A stretch of 33,789 nucleotides of DNA from an uncultured Clostridia bacterium (GTDB lineage: Bacteria; Bacillota; Clostridia; Oscillospirales; Oscillospiraceae): contig CANBCW010000023.1 in NCBI GenBank assembly GCA_947367115.1, forward strand, positions 1 to 33,789, written 5' to 3'. Made by a program: the position numbers and the translations under genes. The notes under the pieces are model-generated. The model was not told the DNA's origin, ran no database searches, and saw only the letters and a list, made by a program, of their open reading frames with translations. This document shows, piece after piece, positions 7,745-17,885 of this stretch (position 1 is the first letter of the stretch; each line of letters opens with the position of its first letter).

Positions 7745-8076
7745 TCCTGCTGCCGTCTGAGCTTCAATATTCCCACCTTGCCGGATGATTCCCTGACCAT
7801 CTCCAAGGATTTGGATACGGATGCGCTGGGTACACAGACTTATCAGTTCCGGGTTCTGACTGAGAACGGCGACCTGTATATTCCGGCCAACGCCGCGTAT
7901 ACCCTTACCGGCACCGACGAGGTGGGCTATACCGATGAAAACGGTTTGCCCTGGCTGCAGAGGAAATTACCTCGAATGTGGTGGGTGTCACCAATATGGT
8001 GGATATCTCCAAGCTGGGGGTCTTTGACAGACCGGCAGGCTGGCACCGTTCGGTGCGGGCCTGTATGCTATGGTAA
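7745..8076 (+). pseudogene. Decayed surface/pilin-like protein fragment (frameshifted)
   Basis: Frame 1 reads LSFNIPTLPDDSLTISKDLDTDALGTQTYQFRVLTENGDLYIPANAAYTLTGTDEVGYTDENGL (pilin-isopeptide/SpaA-like style). Sensible reading then shifts to another frame: AAEEITSNVVGVTNMVDISKLGVFDRPAGWHRSVRACMLW*. No clear start or RBS. Confidence 0.5.
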
Positions 8077-8111
8077 CGCCCCGGCCTTGCCTGAATGCGA
8101 AGCCGGGGCGT
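8076..8111 (-). terminator. Hairpin downstream of nadE
   Basis: ACGCCCCGGC (8076-8085) / GCCGGGGCGT (8102-8111); no clear T-run. Confidence 0.4.
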
Positions 8112-8123
8112 AAATGTTTGGTG

Positions 8124-10034
8124 TTACAGATTCTCGGCTTCATCCAGCCAAATGCGGGCGGAAGCATCGCTGGGCATCTGCCAGTCACCTCTGGGGCCAA
8201 GACCCACGGAGCCGACCTTCACACCGTCGGGCTGGCAGTTGCGCTTGAACTGCTGGGTAAAGAACCGGCGGTAGAAGTTCTTCAGCCACTTTTTAATGGT
8301 TTCGGCATCAAAGTCCCCTGCAAAGGCTCGGCAGGCCAAGGTGTAGATCTTGGTGGGAGTAAATCCGTAGCGTAGGGCGTAGAACAGGAAGAAATCATGC
8401 AAGGCGTAGGGGCCTACCAGATCTTCGGTTTTCTGGGCGATCTTACCTTCCGCATCCGGGGGCAGCAGCTCCGGGCTGATGGGGGTGTCCAGAATATCCA
8501 TGAGCACATCCCTGGCGGCAGCAAAGTCCGGCTGGGCGGCAATGGCCTCGATGATCCAGCGGATCAGGGTCTTGGGAATGGAGCCGTTGACACCGTACAT
8601 GCTCATGTGGTCGCCGTTGTAGGTGCACCAGCCCAGGGCAAGCTCGCTCAGGTCGCCGGTGCCCACCACGATTCCGCCGACGATGCTGGCATAGTCCATC
8701 AGAATCTGCGTCCGCTCTCGTGCCTGAGCGTTTTCAAAGGTGGCGTTGTGGACGTTGATATCATGGCCAATGTCCTTGAAATGTTGGGTCACAGCCTCCT
8801 TGATGGAAATTTCCTTGCTGGAGATTCCTAGCTTGCGCATCAGCTCCCAAGCGTTATTGTAGGTTCGGTCAGAGGTGCCGAAACAGGGCATGGTCACGCC
8901 GTAGACGCTGCTCAGGGGCTTGCCCAACTGCCGCATCGCCTCCACACTTACCAGCAGCGCCAGCGTCGAATCCAGTCCGCCAGATATGCCGATGACCGGG
9001 TTTGCGTTGATGGTGGCCAGCCGTTGCTTCAATCCCGCCACCTGAATGTTGAAGATCTCCATGCACCGCGCGTCCCGCTCGGCCTTGCTGGACGGTACAA
9101 AGGGCAGCTTGCGCAGGGGATAGAGTGTGCCGTCAGAGCGGAGGGGCTGCTCGCAGGGGGCACAGTCCAGTTTTTTAAAATACTGGCTCCGTCTGCGGTC
9201 TGCGCGAAGCCGTCCCAGATCGCAGTCCTGTACCAGCATATAGTCCGTGGCGATGAGGGGATCGTTTTCCGTGAGGATTCTTCCGTTCTCGGCAATCAGG
9301 CTGTGGCCGGAGTAAACCAGATCGGAAGATGATTCCGTATATCCGGCAGAGCAGAACGCGTATATGCAGTTACAGGATGCAGACCGGGTTTTGATGAGTT
9401 CCTTCCGGTAAGCACGCTTGCCCGCAATCTCGTTGGAAGCGGAAAGGTTCAGAATGATCTCAGCGCCGTCAATGGCAAGTTGTATCGAGGGGGAATTGGG
9501 TGCCATCAGATCTTCACAGATCTCGATCCCGCCTACGGCACCATCTCCAAATTTAATCGGCAAGCGGGGATCAATGATAATGCTCCAGCAGTCTTCGCTG
9601 GAAGCGACCCCCAGCTCCTCGGCAGTAATATATGCATCAAGCTTTTCTCCGGAAGAAAACCAGCGGTGCTCGTTGCCGGGAATATTGGTTTTGGGGATAA
9701 GGCCGTGTACAGAGCCGTGACGAATAACGGCAGCGCAGTTATACATCCGGGCTCCCAGCCGGACAGGTGTACCCACCACTACGGTAATCTCCGGGTGCTT
9801 GGCAGAACATTCTACAATCTGCTTCAGCCCCTCCTTGACGGCATGATGCAGCGCGTCCTGAAAGAACAGGTCGCCGCAGGAATATCCCGTCAGCGCCAGC
9901 TCAGGAAACAGCACGATGTCCGCCTTCTGCGCGTCTGCCTTCTCGATATAGGCGCAGATGTCGGCAGCATTTTTTTTCACGTCGCCCACCTTCACCGGTG
10001 GTACGGCGCAGGCAATACGAATAAAGTCCAGCAT
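8124..10034 (-). CDS. nadE: Glutamine-hydrolysing NAD+ synthase
   Basis: N-terminal nitrilase-type glutaminase ('LFPELALTGYSCGDLFFQ', 'ICEDLMAPNSPS') plus synthetase P-loop 'GISGGLDSTLAL' and 'GTGDLSELALGWCTYNGDHMSMY'. Confidence 0.95.
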   Translation of the reverse strand: MLDFIRIACAVPPVKVGDVKKNAADICAYIEKADAQKADIVLFPELALTGYSCGDLFFQDALHHAVKEGLKQIVECSAKHPEITVVVGTPVRLGARMYNCAAVIRHGSVHGLIPKTNIPGNEHRWFSSGEKLDAYITAEELGVASSEDCWSIIIDPRLPIKFGDGAVGGIEICEDLMAPNSPSIQLAIDGAEIILNLSASNEIAGKRAYRKELIKTRSASCNCIYAFCSAGYTESSSDLVYSGHSLIAENGRILTENDPLIATDYMLVQDCDLGRLRADRRRSQYFKKLDCAPCEQPLRSDGTLYPLRKLPFVPSSKAERDARCMEIFNIQVAGLKQRLATINANPVIGISGGLDSTLALLVSVEAMRQLGKPLSSVYGVTMPCFGTSDRTYNNAWELMRKLGISSKEISIKEAVTQHFKDIGHDINVHNATFENAQARERTQILMDYASIVGGIVVGTGDLSELALGWCTYNGDHMSMYGVNGSIPKTLIRWIIEAIAAQPDFAAARDVLMDILDTPISPELLPPDAEGKIAQKTEDLVGPYALHDFFLFYALRYGFTPTKIYTLACRAFAGDFDAETIKKWLKNFYRRFFTQQFKRNCQPDGVKVGSVGLGPRGDWQMPSDASARIWLDEAENL

Positions 10035-10152
10035 GGAAATTCCTCCATCCTTAATAAGTTGCCCTTATCATAGCAGGATTTCCACGAAATTGCAATGGTA
10101 TTCCACGATACGGTTGCTTTTGGCGCGAAATCTTTGGCTCGTGGAAAAAAAC

Positions 10153-10180
10153 TTGCAAAAGGGAGCAAAGTTGGTATAAT
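10153..10180 (+). promoter_or_regulatory. Promoter of ktrBA
   Basis: TTGCAA (10153-10158) - 16 nt - TATAAT (10175-10180). Confidence 0.7.
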
Positions 10181-10241
10181 GGAAATCATATTATGCGAAG
10201 TGTACGGTTTTGTACCGGTAATCTGTTGGAGGTGATGGACT

Positions 10242-11621
10242 GTGAGCATACGGCAGAGGATCGTTCATTATGTCTCCGGGATGCGCCCCAAAAAACTGAA
10301 TGCCACGCAGATCGTGGCAATTGTGTTCGCCCTGATCATTCTTGCGGGCGCATTTCTTTTAACTTTGCCTGCCGCGTCCCGAACCGGCGTTTCCTGCGGC
10401 TTCCGTCCGGCACTTTTTACCGCCACATCCGCCACCTGTGTGACTGGACTTGTGCTGTATGATACATGGAGCCAGTGGAGCGGTTTTGGACAGACTGTGA
10501 TTATCTGCCTGATCCAATTGGGCGGCCTTGGCTTTATGAGCGTTGCCACCATGGTGGTATTCCTGCTTCGACGGAAGGTGGGGCTGAAGCAGCGTTTGGT
10601 CATGGCGCAGGCGTTGAGCCTGAATGATATGGATGGCGTTGTACGGCTGCAGAAGTGGGTCATCGTTGGGAGCTTGTCCATTGAAGCCATCGGCGCGCTG
10701 ATTTTGACATTGCGTTTTCTGCCGGAGTACGGCTTTGCCACTGCACTGAAATGGGGCGTGTTCCACGCAATATCTGCCTTCTGCAATGCGGGCTTTGATA
10801 TTTTTGGCTGCATCACTCCAGGCGCGAGCCTGATGGAATTTCAGTCCGATCCGGTTGTCCTGCTGACATTGGGTGCGCTTGTGATCATCGGCGGTCTGGG
10901 CTTTCTGGTTTGGGAAGAAGTCGTTCGGGTTCGCCGATTTAGAAAAATGAGCGTGTATACCCGGTTGGTGCTGGTGACAACGCTGGCACTGCTGATACTG
11001 GGGACTGTCGGCATTGCAGCGCTGGAGTGGAATAATCCGGCTACGCTTGGCGGTATGTCTTGGGGCGATAAGCTGCTGAACAGCTTTTTTCAGTCTGTCA
11101 CTGTTCGTACCGCCGGTTTTGCGGCTGTGGATCAGGCCGCACTGACGGACGCGGGAAAGGGCGCAACGATCGTTCTGATGTTGATCGGCGGCTCCTCCGG
11201 TTCCACAGCAGGCGGCGTAAAAACCGTTACGATGATGGTTCTGCTGCTGTTCCTCTGGACACGGGCTCGTGGGCGGAGTACGGTATGCGTTTTTCACCGC
11301 ACCATTCCAAACGGCCAGGTCATGAATGCCATGACGATTGTGGCTATTCTTGTAGGACTTGCCGTGTTTGGCGGCATTTTTATCTCCGCTACCTCGCCGG
11401 TGAGCTTTACGGATGGGCTTTATGAGTCCGTATCGGCGCTGGCTACCGTGGGACTGACTGCGGGGGTAACCACGAAGCTCAGTGCAGCGGCTCAGATATT
11501 GATGATTGTGTATATGTATTTCGGCCGTGTGGGCGTGCTGACCATCAGCCTTGGCTTCCTGATGGGGCGCGAGGCGGAGGAGCGGTTCCGCTACGCGCAG
11601 ACGAATTTGCTGATCGGATAA
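10242..11621 (+). CDS. ktrB: TrkH/KtrB family potassium uptake protein
   Basis: Membrane protein with K+ filter-like repeats ('TATSATCVTGL', 'SAFCNAGFDIFG', 'TVRTAGFA', 'SALATVGLTAGVT'); GTG start after an SD ggaggtg. Confidence 0.9.
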   Translation: MSIRQRIVHYVSGMRPKKLNATQIVAIVFALIILAGAFLLTLPAASRTGVSCGFRPALFTATSATCVTGLVLYDTWSQWSGFGQTVIICLIQLGGLGFMSVATMVVFLLRRKVGLKQRLVMAQALSLNDMDGVVRLQKWVIVGSLSIEAIGALILTLRFLPEYGFATALKWGVFHAISAFCNAGFDIFGCITPGASLMEFQSDPVVLLTLGALVIIGGLGFLVWEEVVRVRRFRKMSVYTRLVLVTTLALLILGTVGIAALEWNNPATLGGMSWGDKLLNSFFQSVTVRTAGFAAVDQAALTDAGKGATIVLMLIGGSSGSTAGGVKTVTMMVLLLFLWTRARGRSTVCVFHRTIPNGQVMNAMTIVAILVGLAVFGGIFISATSPVSFTDGLYESVSALATVGLTAGVTTKLSAAAQILMIVYMYFGRVGVLTISLGFLMGREAEERFRYAQTNLLIG

Positions 11622-11633
11622 GGAGGATTTCCA

Positions 11634-12281
11634 ATGAAATCGTATGTTGTAGTCGGCCTTGGCCGATTTGGCGCTGAGGTTGCGGTAGCGCTGTGCCGTC
11701 TGGGGTGCGAGGTGTTGGCTATGGATATCAGCAGTGAGCTGGTTTCTGAGGTTGCCAATGATGTGACGCACGCAGTGGTTGGTGACGGTCAGGATAAAGA
11801 GGTTCTGCGTGCTTTGGGTGCCGGAGAATTTGACTGTGCCATCGTTGCCATCGGCGATGATCTTGCAGCCTCTGTGCTGGCTACTATGAATCTGAAGGAA
11901 CTGGGCGTGCCGAAGATCATCTGTAAGGCACATAATGAGACCCACCGCCGGGTGTTGGAAAAGCTGGGAGCTGATCAGGTGCTGATTCCTGAACAGGAGC
12001 AGGCAAACCGGCTGGCACGGAGCCTGTCTAACCCGAATGTGCTGGACTATATTGAACTGTCTGATGAGTACGGCATTATTGAGGTGCCTGCTCCCACGGT
12101 GTGGAGTGGCAAAAGCTTGCGGGAACTGAATGTCCGGGCGAAGCTGGGGGTAAATATCCTCGCTATCCGCCGCAATGGGAGCTTTACCGTATCTCCCGCT
12201 GCGGATTTTGCCATCGCCCAGGGCGATGTGATGGTGGTTCTTGGGGACAGCCGTGCGTTAAAGAAGGTGCAAAAGCTGTGA
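11634..12281 (+). CDS. ktrA: KtrA/TrkA family potassium uptake regulatory subunit
   Basis: RCK N-domain 'YVVVGLGRFGAEVAVALCRLGCEVLAMD' and C-terminal TrkA_C-like domain; adjacent to ktrB. Confidence 0.92.
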   Translation: MKSYVVVGLGRFGAEVAVALCRLGCEVLAMDISSELVSEVANDVTHAVVGDGQDKEVLRALGAGEFDCAIVAIGDDLAASVLATMNLKELGVPKIICKAHNETHRRVLEKLGADQVLIPEQEQANRLARSLSNPNVLDYIELSDEYGIIEVPAPTVWSGKSLRELNVRAKLGVNILAIRRNGSFTVSPAADFAIAQGDVMVVLGDSRALKKVQKL

Positions 12282-13027
12282 ATGAGATCAGAATTACTGC
12301 AAGAAAAAATCCCCTGCTGCAGCAGGTACGGCGGCTCTTGAGTTCACGTAAGGAACGGGAAAACGCAGGCTTGTTTGTGGCTGACGGTACGAAGCTCCTG
12401 CGTGAAGCGGTGCAGCATTGGCCTGGCCTGGACACGGTGATCCTTTCCGATGGCATCGATGCGGAGGTGCCGGAACATGTGCGGCTCATTCGGGTGCCGG
12501 AGGATGTCATGGCCTCCATTTCTCCCATGCAGGCTCCGCAGGGGGCGCTGTTTCTGTGCCGTCTGCCGGAAAAAACGGTGTTCCAGCCAAAGCCCGGTAT
12601 GCTGCTTCTGGACGGTATTCAAGACCCCGGAAATTTGGGGACTATTTTACGGACGGCGGATGCGCTGGAAGTGCCGGTGGCACTGCTGGAAGGCTGCGCG
12701 GATCCTTATAATCATAAAACCGTCCGAGCTAGTATGGGCGCGGTGTTCCGCACCCCGATTGTCACCGCTGCCTGGCAGGAGGTACGAACGGCCTGCGCGG
12801 AACAGGAGATTCCTGTGGCTGTGACAGCCTTGAGTGAACGCGCGCGGGATCTGCGGCAGGCCGAATTAAAGAAGATGGCGGTGGTCATCGGCAGCGAGGG
12901 GCAGGGCGTAAGGCAGGAGATCCTGAACTGCGCGGACGCGGAACTGATTATCCCCATGAATCCCAACTGCGAGTCGCTGAACGCAGCCGTTGCGGCAGCC
13001 ATCGTCATGTGGCAGATGAAGCAATAA
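12278..13027 (+). CDS. TrmH/SpoU family RNA methyltransferase
   Basis: SPOUT motifs 'LLDGIQDPGNLGTILRTADA', 'VVIGSEGQGV', 'IPMNPNCESLNAAVAAAIVMW'. Start trimmed to GTG at 12278, overlapping the ktrA stop. Confidence 0.88.
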   Translation: MNEIRITARKNPLLQQVRRLLSSRKERENAGLFVADGTKLLREAVQHWPGLDTVILSDGIDAEVPEHVRLIRVPEDVMASISPMQAPQGALFLCRLPEKTVFQPKPGMLLLDGIQDPGNLGTILRTADALEVPVALLEGCADPYNHKTVRASMGAVFRTPIVTAAWQEVRTACAEQEIPVAVTALSERARDLRQAELKKMAVVIGSEGQGVRQEILNCADAELIIPMNPNCESLNAAVAAAIVMWQMKQ

Positions 13028-13049
13028 AGATAGAGAGGAGGCATCCCGG

Positions 13050-14309
13050 ATGCTGGTACATTGGATATGGCTTGCGACCCGCCCCGGTATGAATGACCGG
13101 ATGAAGGCAGCGGTGCTGGATCATTTTGGAGATCCGGAGGATGCTTTTTACGCCGACAGTACTGCGTATCAAAAGATAGAGGGATTGACGCAGGAGGGGA
13201 TTGATGCCCTCCGGGACAAGTCCTTAAACGAAGCAAAGAAGATCCTTGCCCAATGTACAGACAAGGATATCGGCATCCTGACTTATCGGGACGCGGCCTA
13301 TCCGGCGCGGCTTAAGAATATTTCCGACCCACCTCTGGTACTCTACTATAAGGGGCGGCTCCCGGATTTTGACGGACTGCCTGTGATTGCCGTGGTGGGC
13401 ACCCGGGAAGCGACAGGCTATGGCTTAACCGCTGCCAAGCGAATCGGGTACGGAATTGCCAAATGCGGTGGCGTGGTTGTGTCCGGCCTTGCTTTCGGCA
13501 TTGACGGTGTGGCTATGAGTGCTGCTTTGACAGCGGGCGGTATGGTGGTCGGTGTTCTGGGGTGCGGTGCCGATGTGGTTTATCCGCTGTCTAACCGTGG
13601 GCTGTTTGCAGACACGGAGCGGTGCGGCTGCCTGCTGACGGAGTTTCCTCCGGGGACACCGCCGCACAAATGGAATTTTCCAAAACGCAACCGCATTATC
13701 AGCGGCTTGAGCTGCGGTGTCGTGGTAGTGGAGGCACCGGTGCGAAGCGGTTCTTTGATCACGGCTCGTCAGGCGGCAGATCAGGGGCGGGATGTGTTTG
13801 TGGTGCCGGGGAATATTGATGTGCCCACCTGTGAAGGCAGCAATGCGCTGCTTCGTGACGGTGCCATTGCGGTACGCTCCGGCTGGGATATTCTCAGCGA
13901 GTATCAGTCGCTGTATCCCGACCGGATCCGGAAATTTGACCAAACAGGAACGCAGAGCGCCTATCCTGACGAGGTGGAGCGGGTTCGGGCGGAAACGGAG
14001 AAAAAACCTCTAAAGGTGGCACAAAAGCCCAACCTTTTGGATAAAATCAAGGCTCCGAACCGGAAAAAAGATAAAAAAGTCATTGACAACGGTGAGTCTA
14101 CGCCGTATATTGACGTGGAAAAGGAGCTGCCAGCGCTGACTGCCGATGAGCAGCTGATTGTAGAGCAATTGAAAAAGGGTCAGTGCCTTCGGGACGATAT
14201 CATCGCCGGAACGGAGCTTCCTGCGGGGCAGGTGGCCGCAGCACTGACCATGCTGGAGGTCAAAGGCATCATCCGGCGGCTGCCGGGAAATATGCTTGCA
14301 CTGAAGTAA
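13050..14309 (+). CDS. dprA: DNA-processing protein DprA
   Basis: Rossmann motifs 'VVGTREATGYG', 'SGLAFGIDGVAMSAAL', 'FPKRNRIISGLS', 'SGSLITARQAADQGRDVFVVPGN'; C-terminal winged-helix-like domain. Confidence 0.94.
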   Translation: MLVHWIWLATRPGMNDRMKAAVLDHFGDPEDAFYADSTAYQKIEGLTQEGIDALRDKSLNEAKKILAQCTDKDIGILTYRDAAYPARLKNISDPPLVLYYKGRLPDFDGLPVIAVVGTREATGYGLTAAKRIGYGIAKCGGVVVSGLAFGIDGVAMSAALTAGGMVVGVLGCGADVVYPLSNRGLFADTERCGCLLTEFPPGTPPHKWNFPKRNRIISGLSCGVVVVEAPVRSGSLITARQAADQGRDVFVVPGNIDVPTCEGSNALLRDGAIAVRSGWDILSEYQSLYPDRIRKFDQTGTQSAYPDEVERVRAETEKKPLKVAQKPNLLDKIKAPNRKKDKKVIDNGESTPYIDVEKELPALTADEQLIVEQLKKGQCLRDDIIAGTELPAGQVAAALTMLEVKGIIRRLPGNMLALK

Positions 14310-14327
14310 CGGAAATGGAGTAAAGGA

Positions 14328-16565
14328 ATGGCAAAAGCATCGAATCTGGTGATCGTGGAGTCGCCCTCAAAGGCGAAGACCATCGGGAAATATTTAGGGC
14401 CGGGGTATACTGTTAAGGCCAGCATGGGGCATCTGCGGGATCTTCCCAAGAGCACCATGGGTGTCGATTTTGAAAATTTTGAGCCTCACTACATCCCTGT
14501 AAAGGGCAAGGAGGATCTGATCAAGGAGCTGAAGGAAGCGGCGGCCGAGGCCGAGGCGGTCTATCTGGCAACTGACCCGGACCGGGAGGGCGAAGCAATC
14601 TCCTGGCACCTGAAAGAGCTGCTGAAGCTGTCCGATGAGAAAGCGCACCGGGTTACTTTTAATGAGATCACCCAGCGGGTAGTTACGGAGTCCATCAACC
14701 ATCCAAGGGATATTGACTATGCTTTGGTGGATGCCCAGCAGGCTCGGCGTATTCTGGACAGAATCGTGGGCTACCAGCTCTCTCCTCTGCTGTGGAAAAA
14801 GGTGCGCAGGGGTCTGTCTGCCGGACGGGTGCAGAGTGTAGCCACCCGCCTGGTCGTGGATCGGGAAAATGAGATCCGCGCTTTCCAGCCCCGGGAATAC
14901 TGGTCACTGGATGTGACGTTGGATCGTATCGGAAAGCCCGGCTCTTTTGCAGCCCACTACTATGGTGAGGATAAGAAGCGGGAGCTGGAAAATGAAGTTC
15001 AGGTGGATGAGGTCATTCGTGATATCGAAGGCAAGGAATTCACTGTCACCAATGTAAAGAAGAGTGAAAAGAAGCGCTCCGCCGCGCCTCCCTTCACCAC
15101 CTCCACCTTGCAGCAGGAGGCTTCCCGGAAGCTGAATATGACTCCGAAGCGTACCATGGCTATCGCCCAGCAGCTTTACGAAGGTGTGGACGTGGCCGGG
15201 GAGGGGACTTTGGGTCTTATCACTTATATGCGTACAGACTCCCTGCGCCTGTCTGACGAGGCTATGGATGCCGCGGCTGAATTTATCAAGCACCGCTACG
15301 GTACTGCCTATTACTATGGAAAGAACCATGTTTTCAAGACAAAGAGCAACGCGCAGGATGCCCACGAAGCCATTCGCCCCACGCATGTGGAGCTGGATCC
15401 GGAGCGTATCCAGAACAGCCTGACCCGGGAGCAGTACCGGCTGTACAAGCTGATCTGGAGCCGTTTCCTTGCAAGCCAGATGGCAAACGCATTGTTTGAT
15501 ACGGTTTCTATTGATACGGAGTGCGCTGGACACATCTTCCGTTCCAGCCATCAAAGCATGCGTTTCCCCGGCTTTATTGCCGTCTATGAGGAGGGCAGGG
15601 ACGAGGAAGGCGAAGCCATGGGTTCTCCGCTACCGGATCTGCAGGCAGGAGAAAAGGCTCTGTGTATCAAGATCGACAAGGAGCAGCATTTCACCCAGCC
15701 TCCGGCTCGCTATACCGAAGCGACCCTTGTCAAAGCCATGGAGGAAAAGGGTGTGGGCAGACCTTCGACTTATGCCTCCATCGTTTCTACCATTCAGGAT
15801 CGCGAATATGTGAATAAGGTTGATAAGCGTTTGACACCCACACCTCTGGGAGAGGTGGTCACCGGCCTGATGCTGGAGCGTTTCAATGATATCATCGATG
15901 TGGAATTTACCGCCAACATGGAAAGCCGGCTTGATGAGGTGGAGGAGGGCAAGCGCAACTGGAAAGATGTGCTGTCCGATTTCTACGGTGACTTCTCCAA
16001 GGAACTGCAGGACGCCGAAGTGGCTCTGGAGGGCGTGCGCCTGAAGGTGCCGGATGAAGTAACAGACGAGATCTGTGAGGTCTGCGGTAAGAATATGGTG
16101 GTCAAAATGGGTCGTTTTGGCAAGTTCCTGGCCTGCCCGGGCTGGCCGGAGTGTACCAACACCAAGCCCATTGTGGAGCGTATGCCCGGACGCTGCCCGA
16201 AATGCGGCAGCACCATCCTCAAACGGAAATCCAAGAAAGGCTATGCCTACTACGGCTGCGAGCGCGGTGCGGAATGCGGCTTTATGACTTGGGATGTGCC
16301 CACTGCCGAGGATTGCCCCAGCTGTGGTCAGACCATGTTCAAGAAGTCCGGACGTGGCCGCATGAAGCCCTTCTGTATCAATGATGCCTGCGAGAAGTTC
16401 CTGCCCGAAGATAAGCGCGGCTACTATAAGAAGCCCGCTGCCGCCGGAGAAGGCGCGGAACCTGCGGCAGAAGCGCCCAAGAAAAAGACTTCTGCCAAGA
16501 AACCAGCCAAGAAAACGACTGCAAAGAAGACCACCACCCGGAAGAAGAAAGGGGCTGCCGAATGA
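14328..16565 (+). CDS. topA: DNA topoisomerase I, type IA
   Basis: 'NLVIVESPSKAKTIGKYLG', 'ATDPDREGEAISWHL', 'LITYMRTDS', C-terminal zinc fingers and Lys/Ala-rich tail. Confidence 0.97.
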   Translation: MAKASNLVIVESPSKAKTIGKYLGPGYTVKASMGHLRDLPKSTMGVDFENFEPHYIPVKGKEDLIKELKEAAAEAEAVYLATDPDREGEAISWHLKELLKLSDEKAHRVTFNEITQRVVTESINHPRDIDYALVDAQQARRILDRIVGYQLSPLLWKKVRRGLSAGRVQSVATRLVVDRENEIRAFQPREYWSLDVTLDRIGKPGSFAAHYYGEDKKRELENEVQVDEVIRDIEGKEFTVTNVKKSEKKRSAAPPFTTSTLQQEASRKLNMTPKRTMAIAQQLYEGVDVAGEGTLGLITYMRTDSLRLSDEAMDAAAEFIKHRYGTAYYYGKNHVFKTKSNAQDAHEAIRPTHVELDPERIQNSLTREQYRLYKLIWSRFLASQMANALFDTVSIDTECAGHIFRSSHQSMRFPGFIAVYEEGRDEEGEAMGSPLPDLQAGEKALCIKIDKEQHFTQPPARYTEATLVKAMEEKGVGRPSTYASIVSTIQDREYVNKVDKRLTPTPLGEVVTGLMLERFNDIIDVEFTANMESRLDEVEEGKRNWKDVLSDFYGDFSKELQDAEVALEGVRLKVPDEVTDEICEVCGKNMVVKMGRFGKFLACPGWPECTNTKPIVERMPGRCPKCGSTILKRKSKKGYAYYGCERGAECGFMTWDVPTAEDCPSCGQTMFKKSGRGRMKPFCINDACEKFLPEDKRGYYKKPAAAGEGAEPAAEAPKKKTSAKKPAKKTTAKKTTTRKKKGAAE

Positions 16566-17866
16566 ATACAGTCAAAGTGATCGGCGCGGGGCTTGCCGGC
16601 TCCGAAGCTGCCTGGCAGCTCGCCCAGCGGGGACTTCAGGTGGAGCTGATCGAAATGAAGCCCCATAAAATGACCCCCGCGCACCATAGCGAGAATTTTG
16701 GCGAGCTGGTGTGTTCCAACTCCCTCCGGGGCGACCGGCTGGAAAATGCAGTGGGTCTGCTGAAAGAAGAGCTGCGGCGCATGGACAGTCTGATCATCCA
16801 ATGTGCCGATGCGATGCGTGTAGAAGCTGGCGGCTGCCTGGCTGTTGACCGGCACGGTTTTTCTGCCCTTATTACCGAGAAACTGAAAAATCATCCCAAT
16901 ATCACCGTGACAGCCCAGGAAGTGACGGAGGTGCCGGCAGGGCCGGTGATCGTTGCCACCGGGCCTCTGACCTCGGACGCACTGAGTGAGGCCATCGGCA
17001 AGTATTTCGGTCAGGACTACCTGCATTTCTTCGACGCGGCGGCACCGCTGGTTACTGCCGAGTCCATTGACATGGAGCATGCCTGGTGGCAGTCCCGTTA
17101 TGACCGGGGCACGGCGGACTATATCAACTGCGCGATGAATAAGGAGCAGTACGAGGCCTTTATCAAGGAGCTGGTATCCGCCGAGGAAGCGCCTGTCCAC
17201 GGCTTTGAGGATAAAAATGTGTTTGAGGGCTGTATGCCTGTGGAGGTCATGGCCCGCCGGGGCTTTGATACGCTGCGCTATGGCCCCTTGAAGCCTGTGG
17301 GACTGCGGGATCCAAAGACCGGTAAGGAGCCTTACGCCGTTGTCCAGCTTCGGCAGGATAACGCCGCCAAGAGTGTATTTAATCTGGTGGGCTTCCAGAC
17401 CCACTTAAAATTCGGGGAGCAAAAACGGGTGTTCTCCATGATCCCCGCGCTCCACGACGCGGAGTTCGTCCGCTACGGTGTCATGCACCAAAATACCTTC
17501 CTGCAGAGTCCGAAACTGTTGGATCGCTACTATGCGGATCGCCGGAATCCTCTGGTGGCTTTTGCCGGACAGATGACCGGCGTGGAAGGGTATGTGGAGT
17601 CCGCGGCCTCCGGTTTCCTGGCGGCTGTTGCCATGGCAGCCAAGGTGCAGGGGAGGGAATTGCCTGATTTCCCCCGAACCACTGCCATCGGCGCGCTGGG
17701 TCTGTACATCAGCGACGAGAGTATTGAAAATTTCCAGCCAATGAACGTGAATTTCAGCATCATTCAGCCGCTGGAGCAGCGGATTCGTAAGAAGGCAGAA
17801 AAGAACCTGGCCATCGCGAACCGATCCCTCGCGGTGATCGACGAGCTGAAAGCCAAAGGTGTGTAA
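16562..17866 (+). CDS. trmFO: Methylenetetrahydrofolate--tRNA-(uracil-5-)-methyltransferase
   Basis: 'VKVIGAGLAGSEAAWQLAQRG', 'FGELVCSNSLRGD', 'GQMTGVEGYVESAASG'; ATGA overlap with topA. Confidence 0.96.
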   Translation: MNTVKVIGAGLAGSEAAWQLAQRGLQVELIEMKPHKMTPAHHSENFGELVCSNSLRGDRLENAVGLLKEELRRMDSLIIQCADAMRVEAGGCLAVDRHGFSALITEKLKNHPNITVTAQEVTEVPAGPVIVATGPLTSDALSEAIGKYFGQDYLHFFDAAAPLVTAESIDMEHAWWQSRYDRGTADYINCAMNKEQYEAFIKELVSAEEAPVHGFEDKNVFEGCMPVEVMARRGFDTLRYGPLKPVGLRDPKTGKEPYAVVQLRQDNAAKSVFNLVGFQTHLKFGEQKRVFSMIPALHDAEFVRYGVMHQNTFLQSPKLLDRYYADRRNPLVAFAGQMTGVEGYVESAASGFLAAVAMAAKVQGRELPDFPRTTAIGALGLYISDESIENFQPMNVNFSIIQPLEQRIRKKAEKNLAIANRSLAVIDELKAKGV

Positions 17867-17885
17867 AAAGAAAGAGGTGCGGTAC

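Noticed and set aside
10176-10235. Short ORF MEIILCEVYGFVPVICWR upstream of ktrB
   Set aside because: Its ATG overlaps the -10 box, so it would not be in the transcript.
10359-11945. 528-aa antisense ORF over ktrB/ktrA
   Set aside because: Low-complexity Q/H/N-rich translation spanning two confident genes; codon-bias artefact.
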